Shown here in pieces: positions 35,122 through 45,360 of a DNA stretch of 64,000 nucleotides (positions within the stretch are counted from its first letter, which is position 1; each line of letters opens with the position of its first letter). Under the pieces are notes generated by a model that was not told where the DNA came from, searched no databases, and worked only from the letters and a program-made list of their open reading frames with translations. The DNA comes from Halomonas halmophila (lineage in GTDB: Bacteria; Pseudomonadota; Gammaproteobacteria; Pseudomonadales; Halomonadaceae): positions 1 through 64,000 of the forward strand of contig NZ_BJOC01000022.1 of NCBI RefSeq assembly GCF_006540005.1, written 5' to 3'. The position numbers were made by a program, and so were the translations under genes.

Positions 35122-36327
35122 ATGAGCGGACCATTGGCAGGCGTCGTGGTGCTGGATATGTCGCGGGTGCTGGCCGGTCCCTGGGCCGGTCAGCTTCTGG
35201 CGGATCTCGGTGCCCGTGTCATCAAGATCGAACACCCCGAGCGCGGCGATGATACCCGCGGCTGGGGGCCGCCCTGGTGGCAGGGCGAGGCGGATGCCGA
35301 GCGGCTGGCCGCCTACTACTTGTGCGCCAATCGCGGCAAGCGGTCGCTGGCGGTGGACATCGCTACCCCGGATGGCCAGGCACTGATCCGCGAACTGGCG
35401 GCGGGCGCCGATGTGCTGCTGGAAAACTTCAAGGTCGGTGGCCTGGCGCGCTACGGCCTGGATCCGGCCAGTCTACGCGAACGCAACCCGCGCCTGATCG
35501 CCTGTTCGATTACCGGCTTCGGCCAGGACGGCCCCTATGCAGGGCGCGCCGGCTATGACTTCATGATCCAGGCCATGGGTGGCCTGATGAGCCTGAGCGG
35601 CGAACCCGACGGCATGCCGATGAAGACCGGGGTGGCGATCACCGATGTTATGACCGGGCTCTATGCCACCATCGGGGTGCTGGCCGCCCTGCATGAGCGG
35701 CGTGACTCCGGAGTCGGGCAGCATATCGATCTGGCCCTGCTGGATGTCCAGGTCGCGACCCTGGCCAATCAGGCCCTCAATACCCTGGTCAGCGGCAACA
35801 GTCCGCAGCGTCACGGCAATGCCCATCCCAATATCGTGCCTTACCAGGCCTTCGCCTGCGCCGATGGCTATCTGGTGCTGACCGTGGGCAATGACGCCCA
35901 GTTCGCCCGGCTTGCCGAACTGTTGGGCCAGCCGGCCTGGGCCGAGGACGCGCGGTTTGCTACCAATGCGGCGCGGGTGGCCCATCGCGAGACTCTGGTC
36001 GAGGCGATCAAAGGGGTGCTGGTGTCGCGTCGCCGCGATGACTGGCTGGCCGAGCTCGAGGTGGCGGGCATCCCGGCGGGGCCGATCAACACCCTGAGAG
36101 AAGCACTGGCCGATCCCCAGGTTAAACACCGAGGATTGTGTCGTGAGCTCGAGCGGGACGGACAGCGACTGCCGCAGGTGGCCAACCCGCTGCGCTTCGA
36201 TGGCCAGAGTTCCACCAGCGACACGCCACCGCCGACACTGGGTCAGGACAGCGATGCCGTGCTCGGCGAGATGGGCCTGTCGAACGCGGAGATCGCCGAG
36301 CTCAAGCGACGCGGCATCGTGCGCTGA
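35122..36327 (+). CDS. Class III CoA-transferase (CaiB/BaiF), probably glutarate CoA-transferase
   Basis: 401 residues from the ATG at 35122, preceded by AAGGAACCAGG. Class III (formyl-CoA/carnitine type) transferase: LDMSRVLAGPWAGQLLADLG at the N-terminus, IKIEHPERGDDTRGWGPP, the active-site aspartate in GRAGYDFMIQAMGGLMS near residue 150, and HGNAHPNIVPYQAF. It moves CoA from an acyl-CoA donor to a dicarboxylate. Following gcdH, the best guess is succinyl-CoA:glutarate CoA-transferase, which is inferred from context. No regulator of the pair lies nearby in the window. Confidence 0.88.
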   Translation: MSGPLAGVVVLDMSRVLAGPWAGQLLADLGARVIKIEHPERGDDTRGWGPPWWQGEADAERLAAYYLCANRGKRSLAVDIATPDGQALIRELAAGADVLLENFKVGGLARYGLDPASLRERNPRLIACSITGFGQDGPYAGRAGYDFMIQAMGGLMSLSGEPDGMPMKTGVAITDVMTGLYATIGVLAALHERRDSGVGQHIDLALLDVQVATLANQALNTLVSGNSPQRHGNAHPNIVPYQAFACADGYLVLTVGNDAQFARLAELLGQPAWAEDARFATNAARVAHRETLVEAIKGVLVSRRRDDWLAELEVAGIPAGPINTLREALADPQVKHRGLCRELERDGQRLPQVANPLRFDGQSSTSDTPPPTLGQDSDAVLGEMGLSNAEIAELKRRGIVR

Positions 36328-36372
36328 GGCGCTGGCGGCGTGGTGCGCTGAGGCGCGGGCGGCGTGGTGCGC

Positions 36373-37464
36373 TCAGGTCAGGTGGTTGTCCCAGCGTATC
36401 GGCAGGTCGTGGATCTGTTGAGGGGCGCTGCCATCGCCGCCAAGGCGATACAGTCCGCCACGACCCGATGAGACCAGAAAGCCGCCCTGGCCGTCACAGC
36501 GCGCGCCGGCGGCATCCGACAGGTCGTGGCTGGCGAGCAGTTCGCCGTGGCGGCTGTCGAGTACCAACACCCGATGACCGCGTGGGGCCGTCACCAGGGC
36601 AAGCGGTGATCGACGCGAGAGGGCGATGCTGGCGGTGTACTGGCGCAGCTCGGCGGTCAAGTCGTCGGGAAGCGCGATTTCCGAGAAGTCACCGTCGGCT
36701 GATAGACGAGCGATCAGCGGACGCCGTTCCCACTCCGGACCCTGGTATTGATAACCGGCGACCACGGTGCCATCGGTACCGACATCCAGGTGCCGGCAAC
36801 TGAGCTGATGGTGGCTGGGCCGGTGGCGTGCCAGGATCTCGCCGTCGCGGCGGTCCATCAGCAGCAATGCCGGCTCCATGTCGTCCAGGTTGAGCTTGGC
36901 CCGCCCGTAGTCCGGGTGGGTGCGAATGCCGCCCAGGGCCACGGCCAGGGTCTGTCCGTCCGGCATCAGGCGCAATTCGTGGGGCCCGATGCCATCCAGC
37001 GGCATGTCGGCGAGGTGGCGATAATCCGCTCTGGCATCGTAGACACGCACCAGGCCGGCGGCGTCGTCGATGCGATTGGCCGTGACATACAGGTGATGGC
37101 CGTCGGCGTCGAAGACGCCATGCCCATAGAAGTGAAAGCCGTCGCCGGCGTCGATGCGCCGGATTTCGGCCCTGGCGTCGCCGTCAATGACATGCAGTGA
37201 GCGCCCGGGACGGCGGGCAAAGAGCACGGCCTGGGCGCTGTCGGGGCGCAAACAGCCACCATGGCACCGCTCCGAGACGGCAATGCGATAGGCCTGCTTG
37301 CGGCCGGGGGCGAAGGCCTGGATATAGTGCCGGCCTTCGGCGTCATCGGCGGCACTGAACAACCATTCGGCGTCTTCACGGCCGGGCAGCCCCCAGCTCA
37401 GAGAGGGCAGGCTCATGGCGCCGAGACCGAGAAGTCCGTTCTTGAGCAGGGTGCGGCGCTGCAT
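36373..37464 (-). CDS. DUF1513 protein of the iron-uptake operon
   Basis: 363 residues with a twin-arginine type leader (MQRRTLLKNGLLGLGAMSLP), so probably exported folded to the periplasm. The mature part is a repeated beta-strand pattern of the seven-bladed propeller kind (GRHYIQAFAPGRKQAYRIAV, HLYVTANRIDDAAGLVRVYD, HRVLVLDSRHGELLASHDL). DUF1513 proteins occur next to imelysin and di-haem genes in iron-regulated operons; their reaction is unknown. Last gene of a four-gene leftward operon, three bases after the imelysin stop. Confidence 0.85.
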   Translation of the reverse strand: MQRRTLLKNGLLGLGAMSLPSLSWGLPGREDAEWLFSAADDAEGRHYIQAFAPGRKQAYRIAVSERCHGGCLRPDSAQAVLFARRPGRSLHVIDGDARAEIRRIDAGDGFHFYGHGVFDADGHHLYVTANRIDDAAGLVRVYDARADYRHLADMPLDGIGPHELRLMPDGQTLAVALGGIRTHPDYGRAKLNLDDMEPALLLMDRRDGEILARHRPSHHQLSCRHLDVGTDGTVVAGYQYQGPEWERRPLIARLSADGDFSEIALPDDLTAELRQYTASIALSRRSPLALVTAPRGHRVLVLDSRHGELLASHDLSDAAGARCDGQGGFLVSSGRGGLYRLGGDGSAPQQIHDLPIRWDNHLT

Positions 37465-37467
37465 GAC

Positions 37468-38508
37468 TCAGTCTCCATCGCTGGAATTGAAGCCGCGTAC
37501 CATGCCCAATTCGCGGCCGATGGTCTCGAGCTGGTGGCGCAACTGGCCGACCTGGACATACAGACCCTGGAGGGCTCGAAAGCGGTCGCGGTCGTCGAGC
37601 GCGGGTGCCACGCCTGCCGCCATCTCGGCGGCGCCCTGGCGTGCCCTGTCCAGTCCGGCGCCGAACTCGGCGGCCAGCTCTGGCTTGCCGCGCGCGTTGA
37701 GCAGGGTCCTGAGGCCAGGGAGGAAGGTGTCTTCCAGGCCACGCAGGCTGGCCTCGATCAAGCGCACGGAGCGCTCGCTGCGCCAGGCTTCGGCCAGGTA
37801 GCCATTGGCACTGCCGCCGGTCAGCCCCATGGGCTCGCCGAGTCGCTTGGTCTCCAGGGTTTCCAGGGCGAGCAGGGCGCCATGCAGGGTGGCGGTGGTG
37901 TAACTCTGAGTGCCCCGATAATGGTCGCCGAAGCGCTGCCAGTCGCGTTGCAGGGCACCGGCGGTATCGGCCAGATGGGTGGTAATGGCGCTCATCAGGC
38001 CGCAGGCAATCGGCTGCGCCAGGGCATCCGTGCCCTGCATGCTGTCATCGAACAGCAGGTACTCCAGGGCCGGAAAGCCCTGGGAGGCGACGCTGTCCTC
38101 GGCGATCTGCTCGGCGGTGGGCGCCTCTTCCCTGGCGAGCCAGGACTGCATCTTGCGGCCGACGAGGTTCTTGCGGTCGGGCCAGAATTGCATCTGCCAG
38201 GCACGGCTGTTCTGTTCGATGGGCCCGAAGTCGACAAAACGAACGGCCTGCCAGGCCTGCCAGGCCTCCATCCAGTCCCGGGTGAGCCGTTGGCGGTGGG
38301 CGTCGCTGGCATTGTTGCAGAAGCGTTCGGCACTGGCCTCCAGGCGTTCACTGGCGTCATTCAGGGCGCCATAACGCTGCTCGATGGCCTGGTGCCAGTG
38401 CTCCCTGGCCTGGGGCGAGGTGTCATCGGCCAGCAGCGAGGCGCTGGCCAGGGTGAGGGCAGCCAGACCGAGCCGGCCAAGCTGCTTGAATAGGCGTGGT
38501 GTCATCAT
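37468..38508 (-). CDS. Imelysin-family periplasmic protein
   Basis: 346 residues with a signal peptide (LGLAALTLASASLLA, cleaved near residue 27). Imelysin (peptidase M75-like) proteins bind iron or haem in the periplasm and are made under iron shortage. The core reads SQGFPALEYLLFDDSMQ; the conserved GxHxxE signature is here GFPALE, with proline in place of the metal-ligand histidine, so binding may differ from its larger relative at 40048. Starts with two successive ATGs at 38508/38505, ten bases after the di-haem gene. No lytic activity should be assumed. Confidence 0.85.
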   Translation of the reverse strand: MMTPRLFKQLGRLGLAALTLASASLLADDTSPQAREHWHQAIEQRYGALNDASERLEASAERFCNNASDAHRQRLTRDWMEAWQAWQAVRFVDFGPIEQNSRAWQMQFWPDRKNLVGRKMQSWLAREEAPTAEQIAEDSVASQGFPALEYLLFDDSMQGTDALAQPIACGLMSAITTHLADTAGALQRDWQRFGDHYRGTQSYTTATLHGALLALETLETKRLGEPMGLTGGSANGYLAEAWRSERSVRLIEASLRGLEDTFLPGLRTLLNARGKPELAAEFGAGLDRARQGAAEMAAGVAPALDDRDRFRALQGLYVQVGQLRHQLETIGRELGMVRGFNSSDGD

Positions 38509-38518
38509 CAGGGGTCCT

Positions 38519-39958
38519 TCACAGGGATTCGAGAAACCGAATCAGCGCCTGGCGCTTTTCCGCCGGCAGCTGCCGATAGGCCGCGGCGCTGGCCTTGGCT
38601 TCGCCGCCGTGCCAGAGGATGGCTTCTTCCAGGGTGCGGGCGCGGCCGTCGTGCAGGAAGCCGGCGCGAGGGTTGACCTTGTGGGTCAGGCCGATGCCCC
38701 AGAGTGGCGGAGTACGCCACTCCCGGCCACTGGCCGCGAATTCCGGTCGATGGTCGGCCAGTGCCTTGCCCATGTCGTGCAACAGCAGGTCGCTGTAGGG
38801 CCAGATGGTCTGGTCGGCCAGGGCGGCGCGTTCGGTGTTCTGGGGTGTCTGGTGGCGCGGGGTGTGACAGCTGGCGCAGCCGATGTCGTTGAAGATCCGG
38901 GCACCGGCCTGAACCTCGGGGTCGTCGAGGTTACGCCGCTGAGGCACGGCGAGGCTGCCGGCGTAGAAGGTGATGAAGCGTGCCACCTTGTCGCTGACTT
39001 CCGCCTCGCCGCCATGCGGGAAGCGTTCGCACTCCTGGCTGGGCATGCAGTCGGTGGTGGGCACCAGGTTAGAGGTCAACCCCATGTCGCCGGCGAAGGC
39101 ATGCAGGCTCTGCTGCTCTATGCTGGGTTCGCCGGCTTTCCAGCCGAAGCGACCCACCACGGTCTTCTCCTTGCGGATGTCCCAGACGCGGTTGACGCGC
39201 CCCGAGATGCCGTCGCCATCGGCGTCGTGGGGATCAGCCGCGGCTTCGAGGGCCTCGGCGGGGAGTGTCTCGAGCAGGCCCAGGCCGATCATCGGCGGCG
39301 CCACGCGTGGCGAGGTAAGCAGGTTGTCGGGTAGCGGCCCGTAACCCGGCGTCTCGATGGCATAGTGTGGTTTGCGCAGGCTGACGGTTTCGCCGCCTGC
39401 CAGCTCGACCGGGCGTTCAGTGTAGGTCAACACTAGGTTGCCTTCCGGCTCGGCGCCGGTGATGGCGGCTGTCTGCAACTGAGTGCCATAGGTCGGCGCC
39501 GGGTGCACGCCGCGTTGCTTCAGGGTCTGGTCGGTTGCGCCGGCGTCCGGCAAGGAGAGGCGCAGGAACAGCGAGACGGAGGATTCATCGCCGCTTGGTG
39601 GGTGACCGCGCCCATCCTTGATGTGGCAGCCCTGACAGCTGTTGGTATTGAAGAGCGGCCCCAGGCCGTCGCGTGCCTCGGTGCTGGCCGGCGCCTCGAC
39701 CCAGGGGTTGCGAAAGAAGCTGTTGCCGACGCTGAAGTCGAGCCGTTGGGTCATCGACATGTTGTCCAGAGGCAGGGAGTAGGCGTTGTGATCGAACTGC
39801 TCGACCGAGCCCTGCCCGCCGGTGTCAGGCGTCTGCTGAAGCGGCGAGGAGGTATCGTCCGAGGCCTGTGCCGGACCGGTGAGGTAGACAATCAGCAGGC
39901 TGGCCATGCCGAGCCCGTGCTGCCGCTGCAAGCCTGTTTTGCGTTCAAGCCGGGGCAT
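38519..39958 (-). CDS. Di-haem c-type oxidoreductase (DUF1111)
   Basis: 479 residues from the ATG at 39958 (AGGAAGAAG directly upstream); the frame is open 22 codons earlier without a ribosome site. N-terminal signal segment (MASLLIVYLTGPAQA), then two c-type haem sites: CQGCH near residue 115 and CASCH near 370. DUF1111 proteins ('thiol oxidoreductase') are periplasmic and travel with imelysin genes. Probably an electron-transfer or redox partner for iron acquisition. Between the imelysin genes in one operon. Confidence 0.9.
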   Translation of the reverse strand: MPRLERKTGLQRQHGLGMASLLIVYLTGPAQASDDTSSPLQQTPDTGGQGSVEQFDHNAYSLPLDNMSMTQRLDFSVGNSFFRNPWVEAPASTEARDGLGPLFNTNSCQGCHIKDGRGHPPSGDESSVSLFLRLSLPDAGATDQTLKQRGVHPAPTYGTQLQTAAITGAEPEGNLVLTYTERPVELAGGETVSLRKPHYAIETPGYGPLPDNLLTSPRVAPPMIGLGLLETLPAEALEAAADPHDADGDGISGRVNRVWDIRKEKTVVGRFGWKAGEPSIEQQSLHAFAGDMGLTSNLVPTTDCMPSQECERFPHGGEAEVSDKVARFITFYAGSLAVPQRRNLDDPEVQAGARIFNDIGCASCHTPRHQTPQNTERAALADQTIWPYSDLLLHDMGKALADHRPEFAASGREWRTPPLWGIGLTHKVNPRAGFLHDGRARTLEEAILWHGGEAKASAAAYRQLPAEKRQALIRFLESL

Positions 39959-40047
39959 CTTCTTCCTGCCTTGTGGTAACGAGAACGCCGCCGTTACCGG
40001 CGGCGAGGATGGTGCAGACGTCACCTGCCTGCAGGTGACGCGATCAG

Positions 40048-41331
40048 TTAAAATTTGTGGCCGGCATCATCCGGTTGCAGTGAATCCACGCCAAGGGCGC
40101 CGGCAGCCTTTTCGATGGTGCCGGTCTGCTTGACCAGCGAGGCGATGGCGCTGTTGACCAGTTCGGCGCCTTTCTCGTTCCCCGGGGCGATCATCATGTC
40201 GAAGTACATCGGACTCTCGTCGGCCTCGGCGGCGTTCTTGATCTCGCCGAGTTGTTGCATGCTGGCGTCCAGCCGCTCGGACAGGGTGGCAGCCAGTTCG
40301 GCATTCTGGCTGGTGAGCAGGTCGGCCAGCGCCGGGCCTTCGAGAGTGCTGCCGTCCAGCCGTTCATAGCGGCCGGTGTAGATGTTGTGTATGCCCTGAC
40401 CGTTGAAGTAGTGGGAGTTGTGGGTGTTGTCGCTGAAGCAGTCGTGTTCGTCCTCGACGGAATTGGCCACCAGGGCGACCTTCATGCGCTCGCCTGCCAG
40501 TTCGCCGAGCGACAGTGAGCCCATGCCGAACAGCATGCGCCGCAGACCTTCCTGCGGAGATCTGGCCAGCAACGTCTGGCGATAGTTGTCTTTCTTCTGT
40601 GGCGCCCACTGCGCCACCATCCACTCGAGGTCGTTGATCAGCAGCTGGGAAGCGGCTTCCAGATAATGGCCACGGCGCTCGCAGTTGCCGTGAGTGCAGT
40701 CTTCACCGCTCATGAAGTCGCTGGCGGGGCGATTTCCATGACCAGCGTCGAAGCCGTTGAGGTCCTGGCCCCAAAGCAGGAATTCGATGGCATGGTAGCC
40801 GCTGGCCACGTTGGCCTCGGAGCCACCGATCTCGTTGAGGCCGGCGAGCAGTTCGGGCGTCAGCTCGCTGACATCCACCTTCTTGCCACCCACCTGGATG
40901 CTCTGGTTGGCGATGATGTTGGCCGTGGCGCCGGCATTGCCGAGCTCGTGATGGTAATCGTCGCTCTTCACATAGTCGATCATGCCTTCATCCAGTGGCC
41001 AGGCGTTGAGCTGACCTTCCCAGTTGTCCACCACTGGGTTGCCGAAGCGGAAGACCTCGGTCTGCATGTAGGGAATGCGCGCCTGCCGCCAGGCATCGCG
41101 GGCGGCCTGAAGGGTTTCCTGGCTGGGGTTGTCGAGCAGGGCATCGATGCGCTCATCGAGGGTGCGGGCCGCTCCCAGGGCATCGTCAAAGTTGGCATGT
41201 GCCAGATCGGCATAGTGGCCGACGACCTGCTCGGCGGTGACATCGCCCTGACTGGCCATGGCGGACGCCGGGAACAGGGCGGCTAGCAGTACGGCACGGC
41301 GCAGCGGGCGCTGGACGAAACGAGTCGGCAT
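40048..41331 (-). CDS. irpA: Imelysin-family iron-regulated protein IrpA
   Basis: 427 residues from the ATG at 41331, with AGGA six bases before; a longer open frame starts inside the Fur-box region and is not used. Signal peptide RRAVLLAALFPASAMA. Imelysin core with the intact GxHxxE motif (SGYHAIEFLLWGQDLNG, near residue 185), plus NRPASDFMSGEDCTHGNCER and HDCFSDNTHNSHYFNGQ, which contain cysteine and histidine pairs. The family binds iron in the periplasm. First gene of the operon; a good Fur box lies about 45 bp upstream, so expression should rise under iron shortage. Confidence 0.9.
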   Translation of the reverse strand: MPTRFVQRPLRRAVLLAALFPASAMASQGDVTAEQVVGHYADLAHANFDDALGAARTLDERIDALLDNPSQETLQAARDAWRQARIPYMQTEVFRFGNPVVDNWEGQLNAWPLDEGMIDYVKSDDYHHELGNAGATANIIANQSIQVGGKKVDVSELTPELLAGLNEIGGSEANVASGYHAIEFLLWGQDLNGFDAGHGNRPASDFMSGEDCTHGNCERRGHYLEAASQLLINDLEWMVAQWAPQKKDNYRQTLLARSPQEGLRRMLFGMGSLSLGELAGERMKVALVANSVEDEHDCFSDNTHNSHYFNGQGIHNIYTGRYERLDGSTLEGPALADLLTSQNAELAATLSERLDASMQQLGEIKNAAEADESPMYFDMMIAPGNEKGAELVNSAIASLVKQTGTIEKAAGALGVDSLQPDDAGHKF

Positions 41332-41373
41332 AAGGAAGTCCTTTTGGTTATTGGCAGATACGCTGACTGGTGG

Positions 41374-41392
41374 CGTAATGATAACCAATATC
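41374..41392. promoter_or_regulatory. Fur box upstream of the irpA operon
   Basis: CGTAATGATAACCAATATC matches 15 of 19 positions of the Fur consensus (GATAATGATAATCATTATC), 43 bases before the irpA start codon. The iron-uptake nature of the operon supports it. Confidence 0.75.
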
Positions 41393-41442
41393 GGATAAGG
41401 ACGCGAATGCGATTTTTTACCATTTGTAAACGAAGTGCGAGC

Positions 41443-41560
41443 GGAGAAGAGGGAAGAGGTAAGAGGGAAGAAAGAAGCTGGAAGCTGGAAGCTGGAAGCT
41501 GGAAGAAACCCCCAAGCCCCAAGCTTGTCGCCTTACACCTCACGCCTCACGCCTCACACC
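41443..41560. repeat. Heptamer element 5
   Basis: Between the irpA operon promoter and the ppsR stop codon. Left arm: GAAGAGG-type units, then GAAGCTG repeated more than four times (41474-41505). Right arm: CCTCACG repeated four times (41532-41560), ending just beyond the ppsR stop. The two arms carry different heptamers. Confidence 0.65.
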
Positions 41561-41562
41561 GT

Positions 41563-42396
41563 TCAGCGCGGTGAGAAGCGTCGGTTGATGCCGGTTTCGG
41601 CGATCATGCGTGTCGAGATCTCTTCCACCGAGAAGCGGGTCGTGTCGATGAAGGGGATATGCATGCGCCGATACAACGCTTCGGCCTGGGTGACTTCCTG
41701 AACGCACTGGTCCATGGAGCTGTAGCGGCTGTTGGGGCGGCGTTCGTGACGAATGGCCGCCAGCCGGCGGGGGTCGATGGTCAGGCCGAACAGCTTGTGG
41801 CGATGCTGTTCCAGCACCTTCGGCAGCTTGAGCTTGCCGCTTTCGTCCAGGTCGTCTTCGGTAAGGGGGTAGTTGGCGGCGCGGATGCCGAACTGCAGGG
41901 CCAGGTAGAGCGAGGAGGGGGTCTTGCCGCAGCGCGAGACGCCGACCAGGATGATGTCGGCCTGGTCGTACTGGTGGGTACGGGCGCCGTCGTCGTTGTC
42001 CAGGGCGAAATGCACCGAGTGAATGCGGTCCATGTAGACATCGTCGCTACCGATGGCGTGGGTCCGCCCCACGCTGTAGGAGGAATGGGTCGCCAGCTCC
42101 TGTTCCAGCGGCTCCAGGAAGGTGGAAAAGATATCGACCTTGAAGCCCGGTGCTTCGCGGATGACCTCGCGGATTTCGCTGTCGACCACGGTGTCGATGA
42201 TGATCGGCTTTTCCCCGTCACGGGCCGCCGTGGAGGCGATGACCGCCGCCAACTGATGCGCCTTGTCGACGCTGTCGATGTACGGCTTGGTGATCATCCT
42301 GATCTCGACGTTCTCGAACTGCGCCAGCAGGCTGCGGCCCAGGCTCTCGGCGGTGATGCCGGTGCCATCGGATATGAAGAAAGCGGTACGTGTCAT
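41563..42396 (-). CDS. ppsR: PEP synthase regulatory protein (kinase/pyrophosphorylase)
   Basis: 277 residues, DUF299 family. Bifunctional enzyme that inactivates PEP synthase by ADP-dependent phosphorylation of a threonine next to its active histidine, and reactivates it by phosphate-dependent removal. N-terminus [20 protein letters not shown] and the P-loop-like [19 protein letters not shown] near residue 155 are diagnostic. It is divergent from ppsA at 42849, its target, as in many gammaproteobacteria. ATG at 42396; the stop is followed at once by GTGAGGC-type repeats. Confidence 0.95.
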   Translation of the reverse strand: MTRTAFFISDGTGITAESLGRSLLAQFENVEIRMITKPYIDSVDKAHQLAAVIASTAARDGEKPIIIDTVVDSEIREVIREAPGFKVDIFSTFLEPLEQELATHSSYSVGRTHAIGSDDVYMDRIHSVHFALDNDDGARTHQYDQADIILVGVSRCGKTPSSLYLALQFGIRAANYPLTEDDLDESGKLKLPKVLEQHRHKLFGLTIDPRRLAAIRHERRPNSRYSSMDQCVQEVTQAEALYRRMHIPFIDTTRFSVEEISTRMIAETGINRRFSPR

Positions 42397-42848
42397 GTGA
42401 CTCTCGACGCCAGGTGGAGGTTGCGAGCATTGTCAGTTGCCGAGAGGGATTGCACAAGCGGTCCTGCCGGCTAGCGAGCCGCGAGACGCGACGCGATAAA
42501 CGAGAAACGAGAAACGAGAAACGAGAAACGAGCAGAATGTTGCCACCGCGCGTTTGGCTCTACAGGTCGCCGCCCATAGCCTGTTCCTCACACCTCACAC
42601 CTCACACCTCACACCTCACACCTCACACCTCACACCTCACACTTCACACTTCACACTTCACACTTCACTGCCTGCAGCTCGCCGCTCGCGACTACATAAC
42701 CCCAGCCATTTCGACGAATGTTGTAAAAAACCTCCAGTGACTTCGATGTTAGACCAATGGCGAATATGGAAGGCCGCTGGTAGAGTCGCGATCATCCATT
42801 CATGACGCTGTGTCATGGACTTTCTTGCGTCGACATCCAGGGGGTTGC
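42397..42848. other. Divergent ppsR/ppsA region, 452 bp without a gene
   Basis: Holds heptamer element 6 (42496-42669) and presumably both promoters. The 180 bp before ppsA carry no feature I could call with support. Confidence 0.5.
42496..42669. repeat. Heptamer element 6
   Basis: Left arm: CGAGAAA repeated about five times (42496-42532). After a 53-bp spacer the right arm has eight copies of CCTCACA that turn into three to four copies of CTTCACA (42586-42669). The change of heptamer inside one array shows that units diversify by single substitutions and then spread. Confidence 0.7.
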
Positions 42849-45221
42849 GTGGACGATAATATTCTGTGGTTCGAAGAGTTGGGCATGAACGATGTCGAGC
42901 GAGTCGGGGGCAAGAATGCCTCGCTCGGCGAAATGATTTCCGGCCTGGCCGGTGCCGGTGTCACCGTGCCGGGCGGGTTCGCGACCACGGCCCACGCCTA
43001 CCGCGAGTTCCTGTCTCACGAAGGCCTGAACGAGCGCATCAACCAGCGTCTCGCCAAGCTGGACGTGGATGATGTCAATGCGCTGGCCGAGGCCGGGGCG
43101 GAGATTCGTCAGTGGGTGATCGACACGCCCTTGCCGCCGGCCTTCGAGCAGGCGTTGCGCGAGAGCTACGAGCAGCTGCAGGCGCGTCACCCCAATCTCA
43201 AGGTGGCGGTGCGCAGCTCGGCTACCGCCGAGGACCTGCCGGATGCCTCCTTCGCCGGGCAGCAGGAGACCTTCCTCAACATCGAAGGCTTCGACAACAT
43301 CAAGCGTGCCGTGCATGAGGTCTTCGCTTCGCTGTTCAACGACCGGGCCATTTCCTACCGCGTGCACCGTGGCTACCCTCACGAGAATGTCGCCTTGTCG
43401 GCGGGTATCCAGAAGATGGTGCGTTCCGAGACCGGGGCCTCCGGCGTGATGTTCACCCTGGATACCGAGTCCGGCTACCGCGATGCGGTCTTCGTCACGG
43501 CTTCCTGGGGCCTCGGCGAAACCGTGGTACAGGGTGCGGTCAATCCCGATGAATTCTATGTGCACAAGCCGACCCTGGCGGCGGGGCGGCCGGCGGTGCT
43601 GCGTCGCAACCTGGGCTCCAAGCTGATCAAGATGATTTACACCGAAGACGCCAGTGCCGGCAAGTCGGTGGAAACCGTGGATGTGCCCTTCGCCGACCGT
43701 GCGCGTTTCTGTATCAATGACGACCAGATCATGTCGCTGGCGCGTCAGGCGGTGACCATCGAGAAGCACTATGGCCGACCCATGGATATCGAATGGGCCC
43801 TGGATGGTGATGATGGTGCCCTCTACATCGTGCAGGCGCGCCCCGAGACCGTGGTATCCCAGCAGGAAGGCGGCAAGCTCGAGCGTTTCCAGCTCAAGGA
43901 AAAGGGCCGCACCCTGGTGACCGGCCGCGCCATCGGTCAGCGCATCGGGCGTGGTGAGGTCAAGGTCGTGGATGCGCCGGATGATATGTACAAGGTCAAT
44001 GCCGGTGATGTGCTGGTGACTGACATGACGGACCCGGATTGGGAGCCGATCATGAAGCGGGCCTCGGCCATCGTCACCAACCGCGGTGGACGTACCTGCC
44101 ACGCGGCGATCATCGCCCGTGAGCTGGCGATCCCGGCCGTGGTGGGCTGCGGAGATGCCACGGCTGCCCTGAGCGATGGCCAGGAGGTGACGGTCTCCTG
44201 CGCCGAGGGGGATACCGGCCATGTCTACGAGGGGCTGCTGGAGTTCGATCGCAACGTCACCAGTGTCGATGCGATGCCCGAAATTCCCTTCAAGATCATG
44301 ATGAACGTGGGCAATCCGGATCGCGCCTTCAGTTTTGCCAGCCTGCCGAATGCGGGGGTCGGCCTGGCACGCCTGGAGTTCATCATCAACCGCATGATCG
44401 GTGTGCACCCCAAGGCACTGCTGGAATACGACAAGCAGACCACCGATCTGCAGCAGACGATCGATCTGCGCACGGCCGGCTATGATGATCCGGTGAGCTT
44501 CTACGTCGACAAGCTGGTCGAGGGCATCTCGACCCTGGCGGCATCCTTCTATCCCGAACGGGTGATCGTGCGCCTGTCGGACTTCAAGTCCAACGAGTAC
44601 GAGAACCTGATCGGCGGCAAGCTCTACGAGCCGGGGGAAGAAAACCCCATGCTCGGCTTCCGCGGTGCCGCGCGCTATCTCTCCGAGGCCTTCCGCCCCT
44701 GCTTCGAACTGGAGTGCCGGGCACTCAAGCGGGTGCGTGATGAAATGGGTCTCGACAACATCGAGATCATGGTGCCCTTCGTGCGGACCACCGAAGAGGC
44801 GAAGGAAGTCGTCGACCTGCTGGCGGCCAATGGCCTGGAGCGCGGTCGTGACAACCTCAAGGTCATCATGATGTGCGAGCTGCCGGCCAACGCCCTGCTG
44901 GCCGATGAGTTCCTGCAGTACTTCGACGGCTTCTCCATCGGTTCCAACGACCTGACCCAGCTGACCCTGGGGCTGGATCGCGACTCGGGGATCGTGGCGC
45001 ACCACTTCGAGGAGCGCAATCCGGCCGTGAAGAAGCTGCTGGCCATGGCCATCCAGGCGTGCAAGGCCCAGGGCAAGTACGTGGGCATCTGCGGCCAGGG
45101 CCCGTCGGACCATCCCGATCTGGCCAAGTGGCTGATGGAGCAGGGCATCGACTCGGTGTCCCTGAATCCGGATGCGGTGCTGGAGACCTGGTTCATGCTG
45201 GCAGGCGAGAAACTGGGCTGA
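42849..45221 (+). CDS. ppsA: Phosphoenolpyruvate synthase (pyruvate, water dikinase)
   Basis: 790 residues from the GTG at 42849 (E. coli 792); GGGGGTTGC lies upstream. Makes PEP from pyruvate with ATP for gluconeogenesis. N-terminal ATP-binding domain ([20 protein letters not shown]), swivelling phospho-histidine domain with [20 protein letters not shown] near residue 420, and C-terminal PEP/pyruvate barrel ([37 protein letters not shown]). The threonine of GGRTCH is the PpsR phosphorylation site. PpsR is encoded divergently. Confidence 0.97.
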   Translation: MDDNILWFEELGMNDVERVGGKNASLGEMISGLAGAGVTVPGGFATTAHAYREFLSHEGLNERINQRLAKLDVDDVNALAEAGAEIRQWVIDTPLPPAFEQALRESYEQLQARHPNLKVAVRSSATAEDLPDASFAGQQETFLNIEGFDNIKRAVHEVFASLFNDRAISYRVHRGYPHENVALSAGIQKMVRSETGASGVMFTLDTESGYRDAVFVTASWGLGETVVQGAVNPDEFYVHKPTLAAGRPAVLRRNLGSKLIKMIYTEDASAGKSVETVDVPFADRARFCINDDQIMSLARQAVTIEKHYGRPMDIEWALDGDDGALYIVQARPETVVSQQEGGKLERFQLKEKGRTLVTGRAIGQRIGRGEVKVVDAPDDMYKVNAGDVLVTDMTDPDWEPIMKRASAIVTNRGGRTCHAAIIARELAIPAVVGCGDATAALSDGQEVTVSCAEGDTGHVYEGLLEFDRNVTSVDAMPEIPFKIMMNVGNPDRAFSFASLPNAGVGLARLEFIINRMIGVHPKALLEYDKQTTDLQQTIDLRTAGYDDPVSFYVDKLVEGISTLAASFYPERVIVRLSDFKSNEYENLIGGKLYEPGEENPMLGFRGAARYLSEAFRPCFELECRALKRVRDEMGLDNIEIMVPFVRTTEEAKEVVDLLAANGLERGRDNLKVIMMCELPANALLADEFLQYFDGFSIGSNDLTQLTLGLDRDSGIVAHHFEERNPAVKKLLAMAIQACKAQGKYVGICGQGPSDHPDLAKWLMEQGIDSVSLNPDAVLETWFMLAGEKLG

Positions 45222-45247
45222 ACGCTCTGCTCGCCCTGAAGGACGCT

Positions 45248-45275
45248 CGTGACACCCGGCTTGCCGGGTGTCACG
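45248..45275 (+). terminator. ppsA: Strong hairpin after ppsA
   Basis: A perfect 13-bp inverted repeat (CGTGACACCCGGC, TT loop, complement) starts 27 bases after the ppsA stop. Only a short T-run follows, so it may act as a terminator or as a 3'-end stabiliser. Confidence 0.6.
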
Positions 45276-45360
45276 CGTTTGCGCGTGCAGCGCCCGGAGG
45301 TCCACATCGACGCGGGTTTTTGGCACCATGTCGCGTCTATCCTGATCAAGGACTCGCGCG

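Noticed and set aside
42586-42669. CRISPR array suggested by regular short repeats
   Set aside because: The repeats are contiguous 7-bp units without spacers, and no cas gene is present.
42813-45329. 838-codon minus-strand open frame over ppsA
   Set aside because: Antisense shadow; low-complexity His/Leu/Gln composition typical of mirrored GC-rich genes.
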